Below, one piece after another: positions 1-9,659 of a stretch of 64,000 nt of DNA (positions are counted from its first letter, which is position 1; every line of letters begins with the position of its first letter). Source of the stretch: Caulobacter sp. 602-2 (lineage in GTDB: Bacteria; Pseudomonadota; Alphaproteobacteria; Caulobacterales; Caulobacteraceae); contig NZ_JAAKGT010000004.1 in the NCBI RefSeq assembly GCF_011043625.1, positions 310,001 to 374,000 of the forward strand, written 5' to 3'. Both the position numbers and the translations under genes were made by a program. A model generated the notes under the pieces. That model worked only from the letters and a program-made list of their open reading frames with translations. It was not told the origin of the DNA and did no database searches.

Positions 1-89
1 TCCCCGGGACCGAGCTGTCGGCCAACGCCCGCGACGCCGCCGCGCCGCTGCTGGCCGACCTCGCCAGCCCCTACGTCTACGAGGCCTAA
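1..89 (+). CDS. C-terminal end of an unidentified protein (truncated by window edge)
   Basis: An open frame enters from the left edge and runs 28 codons to a TAA at 87-89, ending in residues SPYVYEA. It converges on queG, and the two stop codons overlap (queG stop at 86-88). The tail is rich in Ala and Leu and has third-position GC typical of real genes here. It is too short to assign a family. Confidence 0.45.
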   Translation, partial: PGTELSANARDAAAPLLADLASPYVYEA

Positions 90-1147
90 GCCCTAGCCAG
101 CCGCGCCGCCGCCCAGTCGGCGGCGTCGCGCACGGTCTCGTCGGGATCGTCGCGCAGTGGCTCGACCACGGCCATCAGGCCCGCGTCGCCGCTGTTGCCG
201 ATGGCGTAGAGCACGTTGCGCACGAAGCGGTCGCGGCCGATGCGCTTGATCGGGCTTTTGCTGAACAGCGCCCGGAACGACGGGTCGTCCAGCACGGCCA
301 GCTCCGCCAACGGCGGGGTCTTCAGGGTCTCGCGGGCGTGGAACTTGGCCTCGGCCGACAGGCTGGCGAACTTGTTCCACGGGCAGGCGGCCAGGCAGTC
401 GTCGCAGCCGTAGATGCGGTTGCCGAGCATGGGGCGAAACTCGTCCGGGATCGGACCGGCCAGCTCGATGGTCAGGTACGAGATGCAGCGCCGCGCATCC
501 AGCCGGTGCGGCGCGGGAAAGGCGCCCGTCGGGCAGATGTCCAGGCACGCCCGGCACGAGCCGCAGCGGTCGTACTCGGCCGGGTCCGGCGGCAGGTCCA
601 GCGTGGTGAGCACGCTGCCCAGGAACAGCCACGAGCCGAACTGGCGCGAGACGAGGTTGGTGTGCTTGCCCTGCCAGCCCAGGCCCGCGCGCTGGGCCAG
701 CGGCTTTTCCATCAGCGGCGCGGTGTCGACGAACACCTTGACCTCATTGCCCCAGCGGCGGTGCATCCAGCCGGCCAGCTGCTTGAGGCGCTTCTTGACC
801 ACGTCGTGATAGTCGTCGCCCTGGGCGTAGACGCTGATGGCGGCGCGGTCCCGATGCTCCAGCTGGGTCAGCGGGTCGATGTCGGGGCCGTAGTTGACGC
901 CCAACACCACCGCGCTCCTGGCGTCCGTCCACATGGCGGTGGGGTGGCTGCGGCGCTCCAGCGTCTCTTCCATCCAGCCCATGGCGCCGTGCAGGCCTTC
1001 GGCCACGAACTGGCGCAGCCATTCGCCGTTGGGCCAGGCGTCGGCCGCCGAGGCGAAACCGCAGGCGTCGAAGCCCAGCGCGAGGGCTTCGCGGCGGATC
1101 TCGTCCCGGATAGCTTGAGGCGTCGGTTCAGAAGTCGAGGTCGTCAT
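86..1147 (-). CDS. queG: Epoxyqueuosine reductase QueG
   Basis: This enzyme reduces epoxyqueuosine to queuosine in the tRNA wobble base (GUN anticodons), using cobalamin and two [4Fe-4S] clusters in the cytoplasm. The 353-residue protein has the usual QueG length. Ferredoxin-like motifs are visible at about C195-x2-C198-x2-C201-x3-C205-P and C248-x2-C251-x3-C255-P-W-N. The segment [19 protein letters not shown] (about 140-158) is the cofactor/active-site region, and the tail is HEAT-like. The start lies inside the 3' end of the upstream fzlA gene (20-nt overlap), so translational coupling is likely. Family assignment is firm from the motifs. Confidence 0.93.
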   Translation of the reverse strand: MTTSTSEPTPQAIRDEIRREALALGFDACGFASAADAWPNGEWLRQFVAEGLHGAMGWMEETLERRSHPTAMWTDARSAVVLGVNYGPDIDPLTQLEHRDRAAISVYAQGDDYHDVVKKRLKQLAGWMHRRWGNEVKVFVDTAPLMEKPLAQRAGLGWQGKHTNLVSRQFGSWLFLGSVLTTLDLPPDPAEYDRCGSCRACLDICPTGAFPAPHRLDARRCISYLTIELAGPIPDEFRPMLGNRIYGCDDCLAACPWNKFASLSAEAKFHARETLKTPPLAELAVLDDPSFRALFSKSPIKRIGRDRFVRNVLYAIGNSGDAGLMAVVEPLRDDPDETVRDAADWAAARLARA

Positions 1148-1820
1148 AGTGCGCGGCCGGCGCGAGGCCGGGCCAGCGGTCGGCCAGGATGGGCCGGAAG
1201 CACGGTCTCGATTTCAGCTTCATGTACCAGGTGCGGACCGCGGGGAAGTCCTTCCACGGCACGTCGCCGAAATAGTCGATGACCGAAAGGTGCGCCGCGC
1301 CGGCGAAGTCGCCGAGACTCATGCGGCGGCCGGCCAGCCAATCACGCTGCTGCAGCAGGCTTTCCATGTAGCCCATGTGATTGCGCAGGGCGTCGCGGCC
1401 CTGCCGCAGGGCGCCCAGGTCGGGCGCGCCCATGCGCAGCAGGCGCTTTTCCATCTTCTCGTGCAGCAGGAAGCCGTTGACCTCGTTGTCGAACTTGCGG
1501 TCGAACCACTGCATCAGGCGGCGCGCCTCGGCGCGCTCGCCGGCTTCGCGGCCCAGCAGGGCGGGTTCGGGCTCCTGTTCCTCGATGTGCTCGAGGATGG
1601 CGCGGCTTTCGCAGATCACGGCGGTGCGCTGGTGGCGGGTCTCGACCAGCACCGGCGTCAGGCCCGAGGGGTTCAGCGCCGTGAACTCCGGCGGCGACTC
1701 CCAGTAGCGCACCTGTACCTCGGAGAACGCGACCCGCTTTTCGCCCAAGGCGAGGCGCACCTGGCGCGAGGCCGGGTCCAACGGGAAATGGTGAAGAGTG
1801 CGTTCGACGCTCATGCCCAC
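1128..1820 (-). CDS. fzlA: GST-fold protein, probable FtsZ-binding division regulator FzlA
   Basis: A 230-residue glutathione-S-transferase-fold protein with a thioredoxin-like N-terminal half ([11 protein letters not shown]) and a helical C-terminal half. It lacks an obvious classical GST catalytic Tyr/Ser context. It closely resembles, from memory, Caulobacter FzlA, a GST homologue that binds and curves FtsZ filaments and acts on septal wall synthesis through FtsW/FtsI. A Trp (W38 if counted from Met3) and an acidic C-terminal tail (YDDLDF) sit where residues important in FzlA were reported. Met3 (MSVERT) is a plausible alternative start. It is co-directional with and overlaps queG. If the identification is wrong, it is a generic GST. 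Confidence 0.72.
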   Translation of the reverse strand: MGMSVERTLHHFPLDPASRQVRLALGEKRVAFSEVQVRYWESPPEFTALNPSGLTPVLVETRHQRTAVICESRAILEHIEEQEPEPALLGREAGERAEARRLMQWFDRKFDNEVNGFLLHEKMEKRLLRMGAPDLGALRQGRDALRNHMGYMESLLQQRDWLAGRRMSLGDFAGAAHLSVIDYFGDVPWKDFPAVRTWYMKLKSRPCFRPILADRWPGLAPAAHYDDLDF

Positions 1821-1927
1821 ATGCGTTCAGGCTGCATCGTCTGATCGATGCGCCGCTTTGCTTAACAAGATGTTGCCGGGGCAGGGCTATTCCGAGGAAT
1901 GAGCGTTTTTGGGGCGGGGACCGCAAT

Positions 1928-2051
1928 CCCTCTCCCCTTGCGGGAGAGGGTGGCCTGCGAAGCAGGTCGGGTGAGGGGTCTCTCAGAACTGGGCCGTGCG
2001 ACCCCTCATCCGTCGACTTCGTCGACACCTTCTCCCGCAAGGGGAGAAGGG
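1928..2051. repeat. GC-rich intergenic palindromic repeat, 'CCCTCTCCCC' family
   Basis: Two opposed units, each with an inner palindrome: one starts CCCTCTCCCCTTGCGGGAGA, the other ends CTCCCGCAAGGGGAGAAGGG. They fill the spacer between fzlA and the stop of hldE at 2053. Related units occur at 3565-3594, 34650-34752, 36971-37070 and 61551-61686. The element probably ends transcripts or is a dispersed MITE/REP-like sequence. No ORF is supported in it. Confidence 0.7.
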
Positions 2052-2052
2052 A

Positions 2053-3504
2053 TCAGCTATTGGCCCGCGCGATCAGCGCCGTGGTGCTCTGGCCGGCCTT
2101 CAGGTCGGCCAGAACGACGCGGCCGCCGTTGGCCAGCACGACGTCAGAGCCCACGACAGTCTCGACCGTGTAGTCGGCGCCCTTGACCAGCACCTCGGGC
2201 TTGATGGCGGTGATCAGCTCCAGCGGGGTGTCCTCGTCGAACAGGGTGACGAGGTCGACGGCCGACAGCGAGGCCAGCACCGCGGCGCGGGCGTCCTCCT
2301 TCTGCACCGGACGGGTCGGACCCTTCAGGCGCTGGACCGAGGCGTCGGTGTTGAGGCCCAGCACCAGGCGGTCGCAGGCGGCCTTGGCCTGGGCGAGCAG
2401 CGAGACGTGGCCGGGGTGCAGCAAATCAAAGCAGCCGTTGGTGAAGCCAACCTTCAGGCCGCGCGCGCGCCAGCCGGCGACGATCTCCAGCATCCGCTCG
2501 CGGCCGGCGATCTTCTCCTGGCCCGGATCGCCGTGGGCGCCGGCCAGCACGGCCTTGAGCTCGGCGGCGGTGACGACGTCGGTGCCCAGCTTGGCCACGA
2601 CCAGACCGGCGGCGGCGTTGGCCAGGCGCGCGGCGGCGGGCAGGTCCGCCCCGGCCGCCAGCGACAGGGCCAGGGTGGCCGCGACGGTGTCGCCCGCGCC
2701 CGAGACGTCGAACACCTCCAGCGCGCTGGCCGGCAGGTGCACGTGAGCCGCGCCGCGCTGCGACAGGGTCATGCCGGCCGCGCCGCGGGTGACCAGGGCG
2801 GCCGAAAGGTTGGGAGCGGCGGAAAGGATCGCCTCGCCAGCGGCCTCGGCGGCCTCGTCGCCGGCGCCCGTCACGCCGGTGGCCTCGGCGGCCTCGCGAC
2901 GGTTGGGCTTGATCACCGTCGCGCCGTCGTAGCGGGAAAGGTCGCGGCTCTTGGGATCGACGATCACCGGCTTGCCGGCGGCGCGGGCGGCGGCGATGGC
3001 GGCGGCCAGGACTTCGGGGGTGAGAACGCCCTTGGCGTAGTCCGACAGCACCACGACGTCGGCGGCGGGCAGGGCCTTTTCGAAGGCGGCCAGCACCAGG
3101 GCCTGGTCGGCCGGATGGCGGTCCTCGCGGTCGGCGCGCAGCATCTGGTGCGAGGCGGCGACGTAGCGGGTCTTTTCGGTGGTGCGGCGCGAGGGATCGA
3201 CGGCCAGGGCGCTTTCCAGGCCCGGCTCGCGCTCGACCAGCGCCCGGACGGCCTTGCCCGCGTCGTCGTCGCCGACCAGCCCGGCCAGCACGGCCTTGCC
3301 GCCCAGGGCTGCGACGTTGCGGGCCACGTTGCCCGCCCCGCCCAGCATGGTGGTCTCGCGCTCGATGGCGATCACCGCCACCGGAGCCTCGGGCGAGATG
3401 CGGTCGACCGCGCCGTAGACGAACCGGTCGAGCATGACGTCGCCCAGCACCAGCACGGTCTTGCCGGAAAAGGCGTCGGGCAGGCGGGCCAGGGTGTCGT
3501 CCAT
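2053..3504 (-). CDS. hldE: Bifunctional heptose-7-phosphate kinase / heptose-1-phosphate adenylyltransferase HldE
   Basis: Makes ADP-heptose for the LPS core: an N-terminal ribokinase-type kinase phosphorylates D-glycero-D-manno-heptose-7-P at C1, and a C-terminal nucleotidyltransferase adenylylates it. The chosen ATG at 3504 (MDDTLARLPDAF) gives 483 residues, close to E. coli HldE (477). The frame stays open upstream to about 5385, but that part does not resemble any protein. Seen in order: GGAGNVARN near residue 57, the PfkB signature FDVSGAGDT near 270 with its catalytic Asp, then GFTNGCFDLLHPGH near 355-368 (HxGH nucleotidyltransferase motif). Monocistronic as far as visible. Confidence 0.95.
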   Translation of the reverse strand: MDDTLARLPDAFSGKTVLVLGDVMLDRFVYGAVDRISPEAPVAVIAIERETTMLGGAGNVARNVAALGGKAVLAGLVGDDDAGKAVRALVEREPGLESALAVDPSRRTTEKTRYVAASHQMLRADREDRHPADQALVLAAFEKALPAADVVVLSDYAKGVLTPEVLAAAIAAARAAGKPVIVDPKSRDLSRYDGATVIKPNRREAAEATGVTGAGDEAAEAAGEAILSAAPNLSAALVTRGAAGMTLSQRGAAHVHLPASALEVFDVSGAGDTVAATLALSLAAGADLPAAARLANAAAGLVVAKLGTDVVTAAELKAVLAGAHGDPGQEKIAGRERMLEIVAGWRARGLKVGFTNGCFDLLHPGHVSLLAQAKAACDRLVLGLNTDASVQRLKGPTRPVQKEDARAAVLASLSAVDLVTLFDEDTPLELITAIKPEVLVKGADYTVETVVGSDVVLANGGRVVLADLKAGQSTTALIARANS

Positions 3505-3564
3505 CGGGGATAGCGCTCGTCGATCAGGGAAGGCCGCTAATTGGGCGCATAGCGGCCGGAGAGC

Positions 3565-3594
3565 AAGACCCTCCCCCTTCAGGGGGAGGGTCTT
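3565..3594. terminator. Perfect 13-bp stem-loop overlapping the 3' end of the CDF gene
   Basis: AAGACCCTCCCCC, loop TTCA, GGGGGAGGGTCTT. The stem spans the stop codon (3579-3581) of the cation transporter and the hldE-proximal spacer, so it would act on the minus-strand transcript of that gene. It resembles the half-unit of the GC-rich intergenic repeat family, suggesting a repeat doing terminator duty. There is only a short T run. Confidence 0.6.
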
Positions 3595-4487
3595 TCCGAA
3601 TGGCCCCTCGGATCGGGGTGCAGCAGCACGTCGGCCGTCGGGAAGGCCGCTTTCACCCGGGCCTCGGCCGCGTTCATGATCGCGTGGGCTTCGGCCAGGC
3701 TCTGGCCGGCGGCCAGGTCCATGTGGCCCTGGACGTGGATGTGCGGGCCGGCCGCGCGGGTGCGCAGCTGGTGCACGCCGCCGACGCGGGCGTCGGCGGT
3801 CAGCAGGGCCAGGATCTGCTCGCGCTCCTCGACCGGCAGCTCGTGGTCCATCAGTTGGTCGGCGGCTTGGCGCAGCACCCCGACCGCGCCCCACAGCAAC
3901 CAGGCGGCGACCACCAGGCCGGCGGCGGCGTCCACCCAGGTCCAGCCCAGCAGGGCGACGGCGGCCAGGCCAAGCAAGGTCACGGCGTTGGACGCCAGGT
4001 CGGCGGCGTAGTGGGCGTGGTCGCCGGCCACGGCCACCGAACGGGTCTTGGCCATCACCGCGGCCTGGGCCCGGATCAGGGCCAGGGTCAGGACGATCGA
4101 GACGATCATCACCCCGACGCCCCAGACGCTGTTCTCCACCGGCTTGGGATGCAGCAGGCCGCCGATCGCCTCGCGCCCGATCAGGGCCGCCGAGGCGAAA
4201 ACCAGGCCCGCCTGGATCAGGCTGGAGAAGGCCTCGGCCTTGCCGTGGCCGAAACGGTGCTCGGCGTCGGGCGGCTCGGCCGCGTAGCGCACAGCGAAGA
4301 AGGTGATCAGCGAGGCGACGAGATCGAGGCCCGAGTCCGCCAGCGAGGCCAGCATGGCCAGCGAGCCGCTGGCGATCCACGCCGCGCCCTTGATGACGAT
4401 CAGGACGGCGGCCGTCCCCACCGACAGGGTGGTGATCCGGCGGGTGAGGGCCTGGTGCTCGGCGGCGGAGGCGGCGGGCGCGGTCAT
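3579..4487 (-). CDS. Cation diffusion facilitator, FieF-like divalent metal/proton antiporter
   Basis: An inner-membrane exporter of Zn2+/Fe2+-type cations, 302 residues, with about six membrane segments and a cytoplasmic C-terminal domain. The metal-site pattern of FieF/YiiP is intact: D51-xxx-D55 in LADSGLDL (TM2) and H159-xxx-D163 in HYAAD (TM5). The motif HRFGHGKAE follows TM2. The C-terminal part contains HELP, HQLRTR and HIHVQGHMDL, matching the dimerising metal-binding domain. The last residues (HSERPSP) are encoded inside a terminator-like hairpin. Substrate cannot be fixed from sequence. Confidence 0.88.
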   Translation of the reverse strand: MTAPAASAAEHQALTRRITTLSVGTAAVLIVIKGAAWIASGSLAMLASLADSGLDLVASLITFFAVRYAAEPPDAEHRFGHGKAEAFSSLIQAGLVFASAALIGREAIGGLLHPKPVENSVWGVGVMIVSIVLTLALIRAQAAVMAKTRSVAVAGDHAHYAADLASNAVTLLGLAAVALLGWTWVDAAAGLVVAAWLLWGAVGVLRQAADQLMDHELPVEEREQILALLTADARVGGVHQLRTRAAGPHIHVQGHMDLAAGQSLAEAHAIMNAAEARVKAAFPTADVLLHPDPRGHSERPSP

Positions 4488-4593
4488 GGGCTCTGTCTAC
4501 CAGCGGGCGAGGCCTGAGAAAATCCACGCGAGGGTCTAGCGGCGCCTTTGAAATCGTCGTCTGATTACGGCTGTAGAAAAAGGGGGGGCGTGC

Positions 4594-5409
4594 ATGACGC
4601 GTTGGGCGGCCGGACTGGCTCTGGTGATCGCGGCGACGGCGGGCGAGGCGATGGCGCAGCCTTCTGCGGTGTCGCTCGACGACCTGGCGACCCTGCCCGA
4701 CGCCGAGATCGTGGCCCGGACCATGGCCCAGATCGGCGCCGACATCGTGCATGTGGACCGGAAAGAGCCGCGCGTGGTGTTCATCTTCCCGTCCGAGCCG
4801 GTACGGCGGCGGATCAGGTTCATGCTGCGGCCGCGCGCGGCCGCGAGCATGCCGGGGCTGTGCGTGGTTCCCTTCTGGGACGTCCTGTTCGAAGAGGAAG
4901 GCGGGGAGCGTCCGCCCCGGACGGCCTTTCGGGATTTGACCGTGGAGCGCGCGTATCGCGTGGTCGATGAGGTCGGCTTGCGCATCGGCGAGGGGGCGGC
5001 GGTGGATCCGATCACCGAGGCGCGCTGCGCGGAGATCGAAACGCCAGACGAACTGCTTGAGGCGAGCGACCAGAACATGGCCTGGCAGGCGGCGTCCCTG
5101 GCCCAGACGGTCAGGCGCGATTTCGCCAGCCTGCCCGCCGACAAGGTCAACTGCCTGCTGGAGGAGGGCTGCGAGGCTCTGGTGCGAAGCCTGACGGCCC
5201 GTTCCGTCGCCTGGGCGTCGTCCTGTTCCGATCTGAACGGACACACAAGGGCGGCCGACGAGACCTGCACCACCTTTTCCATTCGCGGCACGCAAACGCG
5301 CGGCAGCCTCGACGTCCACGTTACCGTGACGGCCGCATTCGACGCCGATCCCTTCCGCTGGCGGCTCCGCGAGCTGGAGATCCATCGTCCGCCGCGCCCG
5401 GTCGAATGA
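4594..5409 (+). CDS. Secreted hypothetical protein
   Basis: Family not recognised. The 271-residue product starts with a clear Sec signal peptide (MTRWAAGLALVIAATAGEAMA, cleavage after AMA). The mature part has at least six cysteines, including clusters around NCLLEEGC and the segment SSCSDL...ETCTTF, which suggests disulfides and a periplasmic location. No transmembrane segment or catalytic motif is apparent. It stands alone between the divergent CDF gene and the convergent TonB receptor, sharing a bidirectional terminator with the latter. Confidence 0.75.
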   Translation: MTRWAAGLALVIAATAGEAMAQPSAVSLDDLATLPDAEIVARTMAQIGADIVHVDRKEPRVVFIFPSEPVRRRIRFMLRPRAAASMPGLCVVPFWDVLFEEEGGERPPRTAFRDLTVERAYRVVDEVGLRIGEGAAVDPITEARCAEIETPDELLEASDQNMAWQAASLAQTVRRDFASLPADKVNCLLEEGCEALVRSLTARSVAWASSCSDLNGHTRAADETCTTFSIRGTQTRGSLDVHVTVTAAFDADPFRWRLRELEIHRPPRPVE

Positions 5410-5419
5410 CGGCGTTGGC

Positions 5420-5448
5420 GGCCGGGAAGGGCTGAGCCCCTCCCGGCC
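5420..5448. terminator. Bidirectional stem-loop between convergent genes
   Basis: GGCCGGGAAGGGC, loop TGA, GCCCCTCCCGGCC: a 13-bp stem with one mismatch in the 45-bp gap between the secreted hypothetical gene (+) and the TonB receptor (-). The position suits termination of both. Confidence 0.65.
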
Positions 5449-5454
5449 CTATCC

Positions 5455-8316
5455 CTACTGCCGGTAGGTCAGGCGGAAGTAGAAGTAGCGCCCCGGCGCG
5501 TCATAGGCGTTGGGGTCGAAGTTGTTGAGGCCGCAGCTGATGCAGCCCGGCGGGTCCTTGTCGAACAGGTTGTTGACCCCGAAGGCCACCGCGGTGGTCT
5601 CGCCCAGGAAATCGGGCTTCCAGCGCAGCTGGGCGTCGAAATAGGTGCGCGAAGCCAGCTTGGCGTCGGCCGCCTGCGTCTCCTTGACCGACGACAGGTA
5701 GCGGGCTGAGGCGCTGGCGCCCCAGTTCTTCCAGTCCCAGTCGACGGTGAAGGTCGACTTGGTCTTGGGATAGGCCTGGTCGGGACTGCCGCGCTCGGTG
5801 CCTTCGCGCGGGATCTCGGTGAAGCCGGTGGCCGTCGGCACGATCTCGGTGAACTCCAGCAGGAAGGTCGAATACGACCGCACCGCCAGGCGGCCGAAGC
5901 TGTAGTCCGGCGAGGACCACAGCAGGTTCAGGTCGATGGCCCGGGTCTGGATGCCGCCGATGTTGATCAGCGGGTTGGTGATCGCCGCCACCTGGCCCGA
6001 GGCCGTGCGGGTGATGGTCGAGCAGGCCAGGGCGTCGGCCAGCTCGGCGCAGCGCGACAGCAGGCTTTCCCCCGACAGCGCCTGGATGGCCGAGTCGAGC
6101 TCGATGTCGGAATAGGCCAGTTCGATCGAGCCGCCGCTGGCCCAGCTGGCCTCCTTTAGCGCCTTGGGCTCCCAGACGATGCTGAAGTTCTTGCTCTCGC
6201 TGGTCTCGGGCTTGAGCGTGTCGTTGCCGCTGGTGATCACCGACAGCTGCGGATTGAGCTGCACGTAAGAGCCGCTGGCCGGCACGCCGGCGGCGATGCA
6301 GTTGGTGCGGACGGTGGCCGTCGCGGGCGTTCCGCCCGACAGGCCCAGCATGTCCGAGCAGGGATCGGTGATCTCCTGGTCGAAGCGCGAGGCCGCGCCG
6401 TAGAGCTCGCCGATCGACGGGGCGCGGAAGCCCTGGCCCCAGGAGGCGCGCACCAGAACGTCTTCCGTCGGCCGCCAGTTGAGGCCGGCCTTGTAGATCG
6501 AGTCCGAACCCGAGGTGGAATAGTCGAACCAGCGGCCGGCGCCCGAGATCTCCAGCCGGTGGATCAGCGGCAGGTCGGCCAGCAGCGGCGCGCGCAGTTC
6601 CAGATAGGCCTCGTCGACCTTGATCTCGCCCTTGGCCGGCTGGGCGGGAATGTCCGACGACAGGCCCGCCGCGACGATGGCGTCGGGCTGGAAGTAGCCC
6701 TTGGTTTCGCGGTGCTCGTAGCCGGCGGCGAAGGCCAGCGGGCCGGCGGGCAGCTCGAAGAGGTCGCCGGTCAGGTTGGCGGTGAAGTCGTGCAGTTCCT
6801 GCTGCGAGACGTCCTGCTGGGTGAAGCCGATGAAGCTCAGCATCTCCGGGGTGATCGAGCCGACGCCGCCGAAGATGTTCAGCGGCACGCACGAGCCGGT
6901 GCAGCCCGAGACCGGGCCCAGGGCCTGCTGCACGCGCTGGGCGTTGATGTTGCCGGTGAAGCTCTGTTCGGCGTGGTTGCGCGAGGCGGTGTAGCCGACG
7001 TCCCAGTACCAGCGGCGCGACCCCACGGCCCAGTCGCCCGACAGGGTGGCGTTGACGTTCCAGGTGTCGACGCTCTGGGCGTAGTGGCGCGGTCCGGCCT
7101 CGATCATCCGCCGGCCGACGAAGGCGTAGGTGCCGCTGGTCAGGGTGAAGCCGAACGGGTTGTAGGGGTTGGTGGCGTCGATCGAGATGGTGTCGAGCAG
7201 GTTGCCGTTGCCGGCGTCGGGGCCGACGAACAGCGGGATGGGCGCGGCCTGGTTGGCCGATTTGCGCTGCACGTAGCTGGCGCGCACCTTCAGCTTGATG
7301 CTGTCGGTGAAGTCGTGGGTGACCGCGCCGAACAGGCTGACCCGCTCGGACGGGGTGACGATGTAGTTGTAGGGCTGGAAGTTGAAGCGGTCGGCGTCGC
7401 CGGCGAAGTTGCGGAAGCTGCTGCCTGCGCCGGTGGGATCCAGGGGCGTGTAGGTCGGCCGCACCCCGGCGGCCAGGGCCGCCTTCAGGGTCAGGTCCAT
7501 GTCGTTGCCGGTGTTGGGGTCGCTGACGATGAACCGGCCCAGCGGCGTGCCCGACGAGCAGCCGCCGGAAAGGCACGAGGTTCCATAGGGGCTGGGATAG
7601 AGCGAGATGTCGCGGTCGGCCGACATGACGCTCTTCTGCTTGAAGTAGCCGCCGCCGACGACGATGCTGGTCTTGTCCTCCGAGGCGCCCCACGAGACGT
7701 TGTAGTCCTGCGAGAAGCCGTCGCCCTCGCCGTAGCCGCCCACCTGGGCCGACAGTTCCAGGCCCTGCTGGCGCTCGCGGGTGATGATGTTGATGACCCC
7801 GGCGATGGCGTCCGAGCCGTAGATGGGCGAGGCGCCCTCCTGCAGGATCTCGACGTTGCGGATCATGGCGCTGGGAATGGTGTTGAGGTCCACGGCCCCC
7901 GGCACGCCCGAGGCCGAGGCCCCGCTGACCCAGCGCTGGCCGTCGACCAGCACCAGCGCCCGGCGCGAGCCCAGGTAGCGCAGGTCGATCTCGGCCGAGC
8001 CGGCGCCCACGCCGCCGCCGTCGGGCGGATTGCCGAAGTTGCCCGAGTTGTTGAACTTGGAATTGAGGCCGCCGCCGGCGGCCGGCACGCGCTGCAGCAC
8101 GTCGACGATCGAGGTCAGGCCGGTCTTGGCGATCGCCTCCTGGTCGATCTGGAAGACGGTCTGGGTCTTGTCGAGCGGGCTGACGCGGATGCGCGAGCCG
8201 GTGACCACGACGCCCTCGACGTCGGTTTCGGCGGGTGTCTGGGCGTGGGCCGCCAGCGGCGCGGCCGCGACGGTGGTCAGAAAGAGCGAAAGGAGTCCTT
8301 GGCCGATGCGGTTCAT
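5455..8316 (-). CDS. TonB-dependent outer-membrane receptor
   Basis: A 953-residue receptor that would import a bulky ligand through a 22-strand barrel powered by TonB-ExbBD. It has a signal peptide ([22 protein letters not shown]), a probable TonB-box region around [11 protein letters not shown] (about 33-43) and a plug domain at about 45-175 with [22 protein letters not shown]. The extracellular loops carry paired cysteines (e.g. [16 protein letters not shown]). The C-terminus ends in aromatic strands ([11 protein letters not shown]), typical of Bam substrates. No adjacent degradation or regulatory gene hints at the ligand. It resembles the large receptor families expanded in Caulobacter and Xanthomonas. 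Confidence 0.9.
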   Translation of the reverse strand: MNRIGQGLLSLFLTTVAAAPLAAHAQTPAETDVEGVVVTGSRIRVSPLDKTQTVFQIDQEAIAKTGLTSIVDVLQRVPAAGGGLNSKFNNSGNFGNPPDGGGVGAGSAEIDLRYLGSRRALVLVDGQRWVSGASASGVPGAVDLNTIPSAMIRNVEILQEGASPIYGSDAIAGVINIITRERQQGLELSAQVGGYGEGDGFSQDYNVSWGASEDKTSIVVGGGYFKQKSVMSADRDISLYPSPYGTSCLSGGCSSGTPLGRFIVSDPNTGNDMDLTLKAALAAGVRPTYTPLDPTGAGSSFRNFAGDADRFNFQPYNYIVTPSERVSLFGAVTHDFTDSIKLKVRASYVQRKSANQAAPIPLFVGPDAGNGNLLDTISIDATNPYNPFGFTLTSGTYAFVGRRMIEAGPRHYAQSVDTWNVNATLSGDWAVGSRRWYWDVGYTASRNHAEQSFTGNINAQRVQQALGPVSGCTGSCVPLNIFGGVGSITPEMLSFIGFTQQDVSQQELHDFTANLTGDLFELPAGPLAFAAGYEHRETKGYFQPDAIVAAGLSSDIPAQPAKGEIKVDEAYLELRAPLLADLPLIHRLEISGAGRWFDYSTSGSDSIYKAGLNWRPTEDVLVRASWGQGFRAPSIGELYGAASRFDQEITDPCSDMLGLSGGTPATATVRTNCIAAGVPASGSYVQLNPQLSVITSGNDTLKPETSESKNFSIVWEPKALKEASWASGGSIELAYSDIELDSAIQALSGESLLSRCAELADALACSTITRTASGQVAAITNPLINIGGIQTRAIDLNLLWSSPDYSFGRLAVRSYSTFLLEFTEIVPTATGFTEIPREGTERGSPDQAYPKTKSTFTVDWDWKNWGASASARYLSSVKETQAADAKLASRTYFDAQLRWKPDFLGETTAVAFGVNNLFDKDPPGCISCGLNNFDPNAYDAPGRYFYFRLTYRQ

Positions 8317-8487
8317 GCCGTCCCTCTTGCTGCGACATCCGTATGGTCAAGGTTGAACTACGGATTCGCTCGCGCTGAAGGTGAATCGGCGGTCAAAAAT
8401 GTGTCAAGTTCAGCGAACTTCGATATGTGCTTTCGCCCTCATGTGTGTCTTTCGCAACAAATTTGCGCAGCAGGAAAGCAGCGGCCG

Positions 8488-9582
8488 TCAGGCCGCCGCC
8501 CTGGGCCGGGGCCCGACATAGACCGACTGCGGACGAATGAGCTTGCCGCTGGCCTGCTGCTCGCGGGCGTGGGCGATCCAGCCGGCCGTGCGCCCGGCGG
8601 CGAACACGCAGGTGAAGGCCTCCGGCGGCAGGTCCAGCGCTTCCAGCAACAGCGCGGTGTAGAACTCGACATTGGTCTCCAGCGGCCGGTCGGGCTTGCG
8701 CCGGCGCAGGATGTCGAGGGCCGCGCGCTCCACGGCCTCGGCCAGGGCCAGGCGGCCGGGCAGGGCGCCGGCGCCTTTCGACAGTCGCGAAAGAGCGGCC
8801 TTCAGGGCGTCGGCGCGGGGGTCGCGAACGCGATAGATGCGATGGCCGAAACCCATCAGCCGCTCGCCGGCGTCGAGCGCGGCTTCCAGCCAGGGGACGG
8901 CGTTGTCGGCCGTTCCGATGGCGTCGAGCATGTCGATCACCGGCCCCGGCGCGCCGCCGTGCAGCGGACCCTTCAGCGTCGACAGCCCCGCCAGCACGGC
9001 CGAGCCCAGCCCCGCCCGCGTCGAGGCCGCCACCCTGGCGGCGAAGGTCGAGGCGTTGAGGCCGTGGTCGCAGACCGTGACCAGATAGGCGTCCAGCGCG
9101 CGGGCTTCGCCTTGCGTCGCGTTGGCGCCCCTGACCATCCGCAGGAAATCGGCGGCGTGGGGCAGGGCGGGGTCGGGCGCGACCGCCTCCAGCCCGTTTT
9201 GGCGGCGCAGGACCGCGGCGGTGAACACCGCCGGGGCGGCGGCCAGCGCCAGGGCGTCGTGCACGCCATCGCCGTCGGGCAGCCGGGCCAGCAGGGCGCG
9301 CATGGCGTCGTAGGGCTCGCGGGCGACCAGCGCCGCGTCCAGGGCGGCGACCTCGGCGAAGGCCCGCACGCGCGCCTGGCCCAGGGCCGGGGCCAGGTCG
9401 GCCGGCAGGTCGTCGAAGAAGCCGTCCAGCAGCAGGTGGACGGCGTCCTCGAAGCGGGCGCGGCCGGCCAGGTCCTCGACCGCCCAGCCGCGGATGGTCA
9501 GGCGGCCGGCCTGGCCGTCGACGTCGGACAGCACGGTGGCGGCGGCGATCACGCCTTCGAGGCCGGCGGAAACTTGGACCAT
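8488..9582 (-). CDS. Citrate synthase paralogue (short type II-like)
   Basis: A 364-residue citrate/methylcitrate-synthase-fold protein. The start is ATG 9582 (MVQVSAGLEGV), preceded by AAGGAG at a good distance; a longer frame from 9633 lacks support. Two catalytic histidines are present in GPLHGG and GFGHRIY. The third residue, normally Asp in NVDFYS, is Glu here (TNVEFYT), a variant known in some bacterial citrate synthases. The end LIRPQSVYVGP is standard. It is divergent from an HTH-fused paralogue, with shared operators between them. Caulobacter crescentus is reported to carry extra citrate synthase paralogues (CitB, CitC) beside CitA; whether these are the same loci cannot be told here. 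Confidence 0.85.
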   Translation of the reverse strand: MVQVSAGLEGVIAAATVLSDVDGQAGRLTIRGWAVEDLAGRARFEDAVHLLLDGFFDDLPADLAPALGQARVRAFAEVAALDAALVAREPYDAMRALLARLPDGDGVHDALALAAAPAVFTAAVLRRQNGLEAVAPDPALPHAADFLRMVRGANATQGEARALDAYLVTVCDHGLNASTFAARVAASTRAGLGSAVLAGLSTLKGPLHGGAPGPVIDMLDAIGTADNAVPWLEAALDAGERLMGFGHRIYRVRDPRADALKAALSRLSKGAGALPGRLALAEAVERAALDILRRRKPDRPLETNVEFYTALLLEALDLPPEAFTCVFAAGRTAGWIAHAREQQASGKLIRPQSVYVGPRPRAAA

Positions 9583-9622
9583 GGGGAGGTCTCCTTTCGC
9601 CCCTGATCTTGGCTCCCGCCGG

Positions 9623-9652
9623 TTGATCGTCAATCTTGATCAATGTAATCAA
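9623..9652. promoter_or_regulatory. Clustered TTGATC palindromes in the divergent citrate-synthase promoter
   Basis: Within 30 bp there are TTGATCGTCAA (9623-9633, a palindrome with a 3-nt centre), TTGATCAA (9636-9643, perfect) and TTGAT-N7-ATCAA (9636-9652). They lie between the citrate synthase (start 9582, minus) and the HTH-citrate synthase (start 9660, plus). The obvious candidate binder is the HTH of the latter. Confidence 0.55.
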
Positions 9653-9659
9653 TGTATAT

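Noticed and set aside
3505..5385. Upstream extension of the hldE frame to about 1110 residues
   Set aside because: The extra part runs antisense to and out of frame with the CDF and secreted-protein genes and has no recognisable domain; HldE length fits the start at 3504.
6559..9606. A 1015-codon open frame antisense to the TonB receptor and citrate synthase
   Set aside because: Same GC-skew artefact; it crosses two convincing genes with signal peptide, plug and catalytic motifs.
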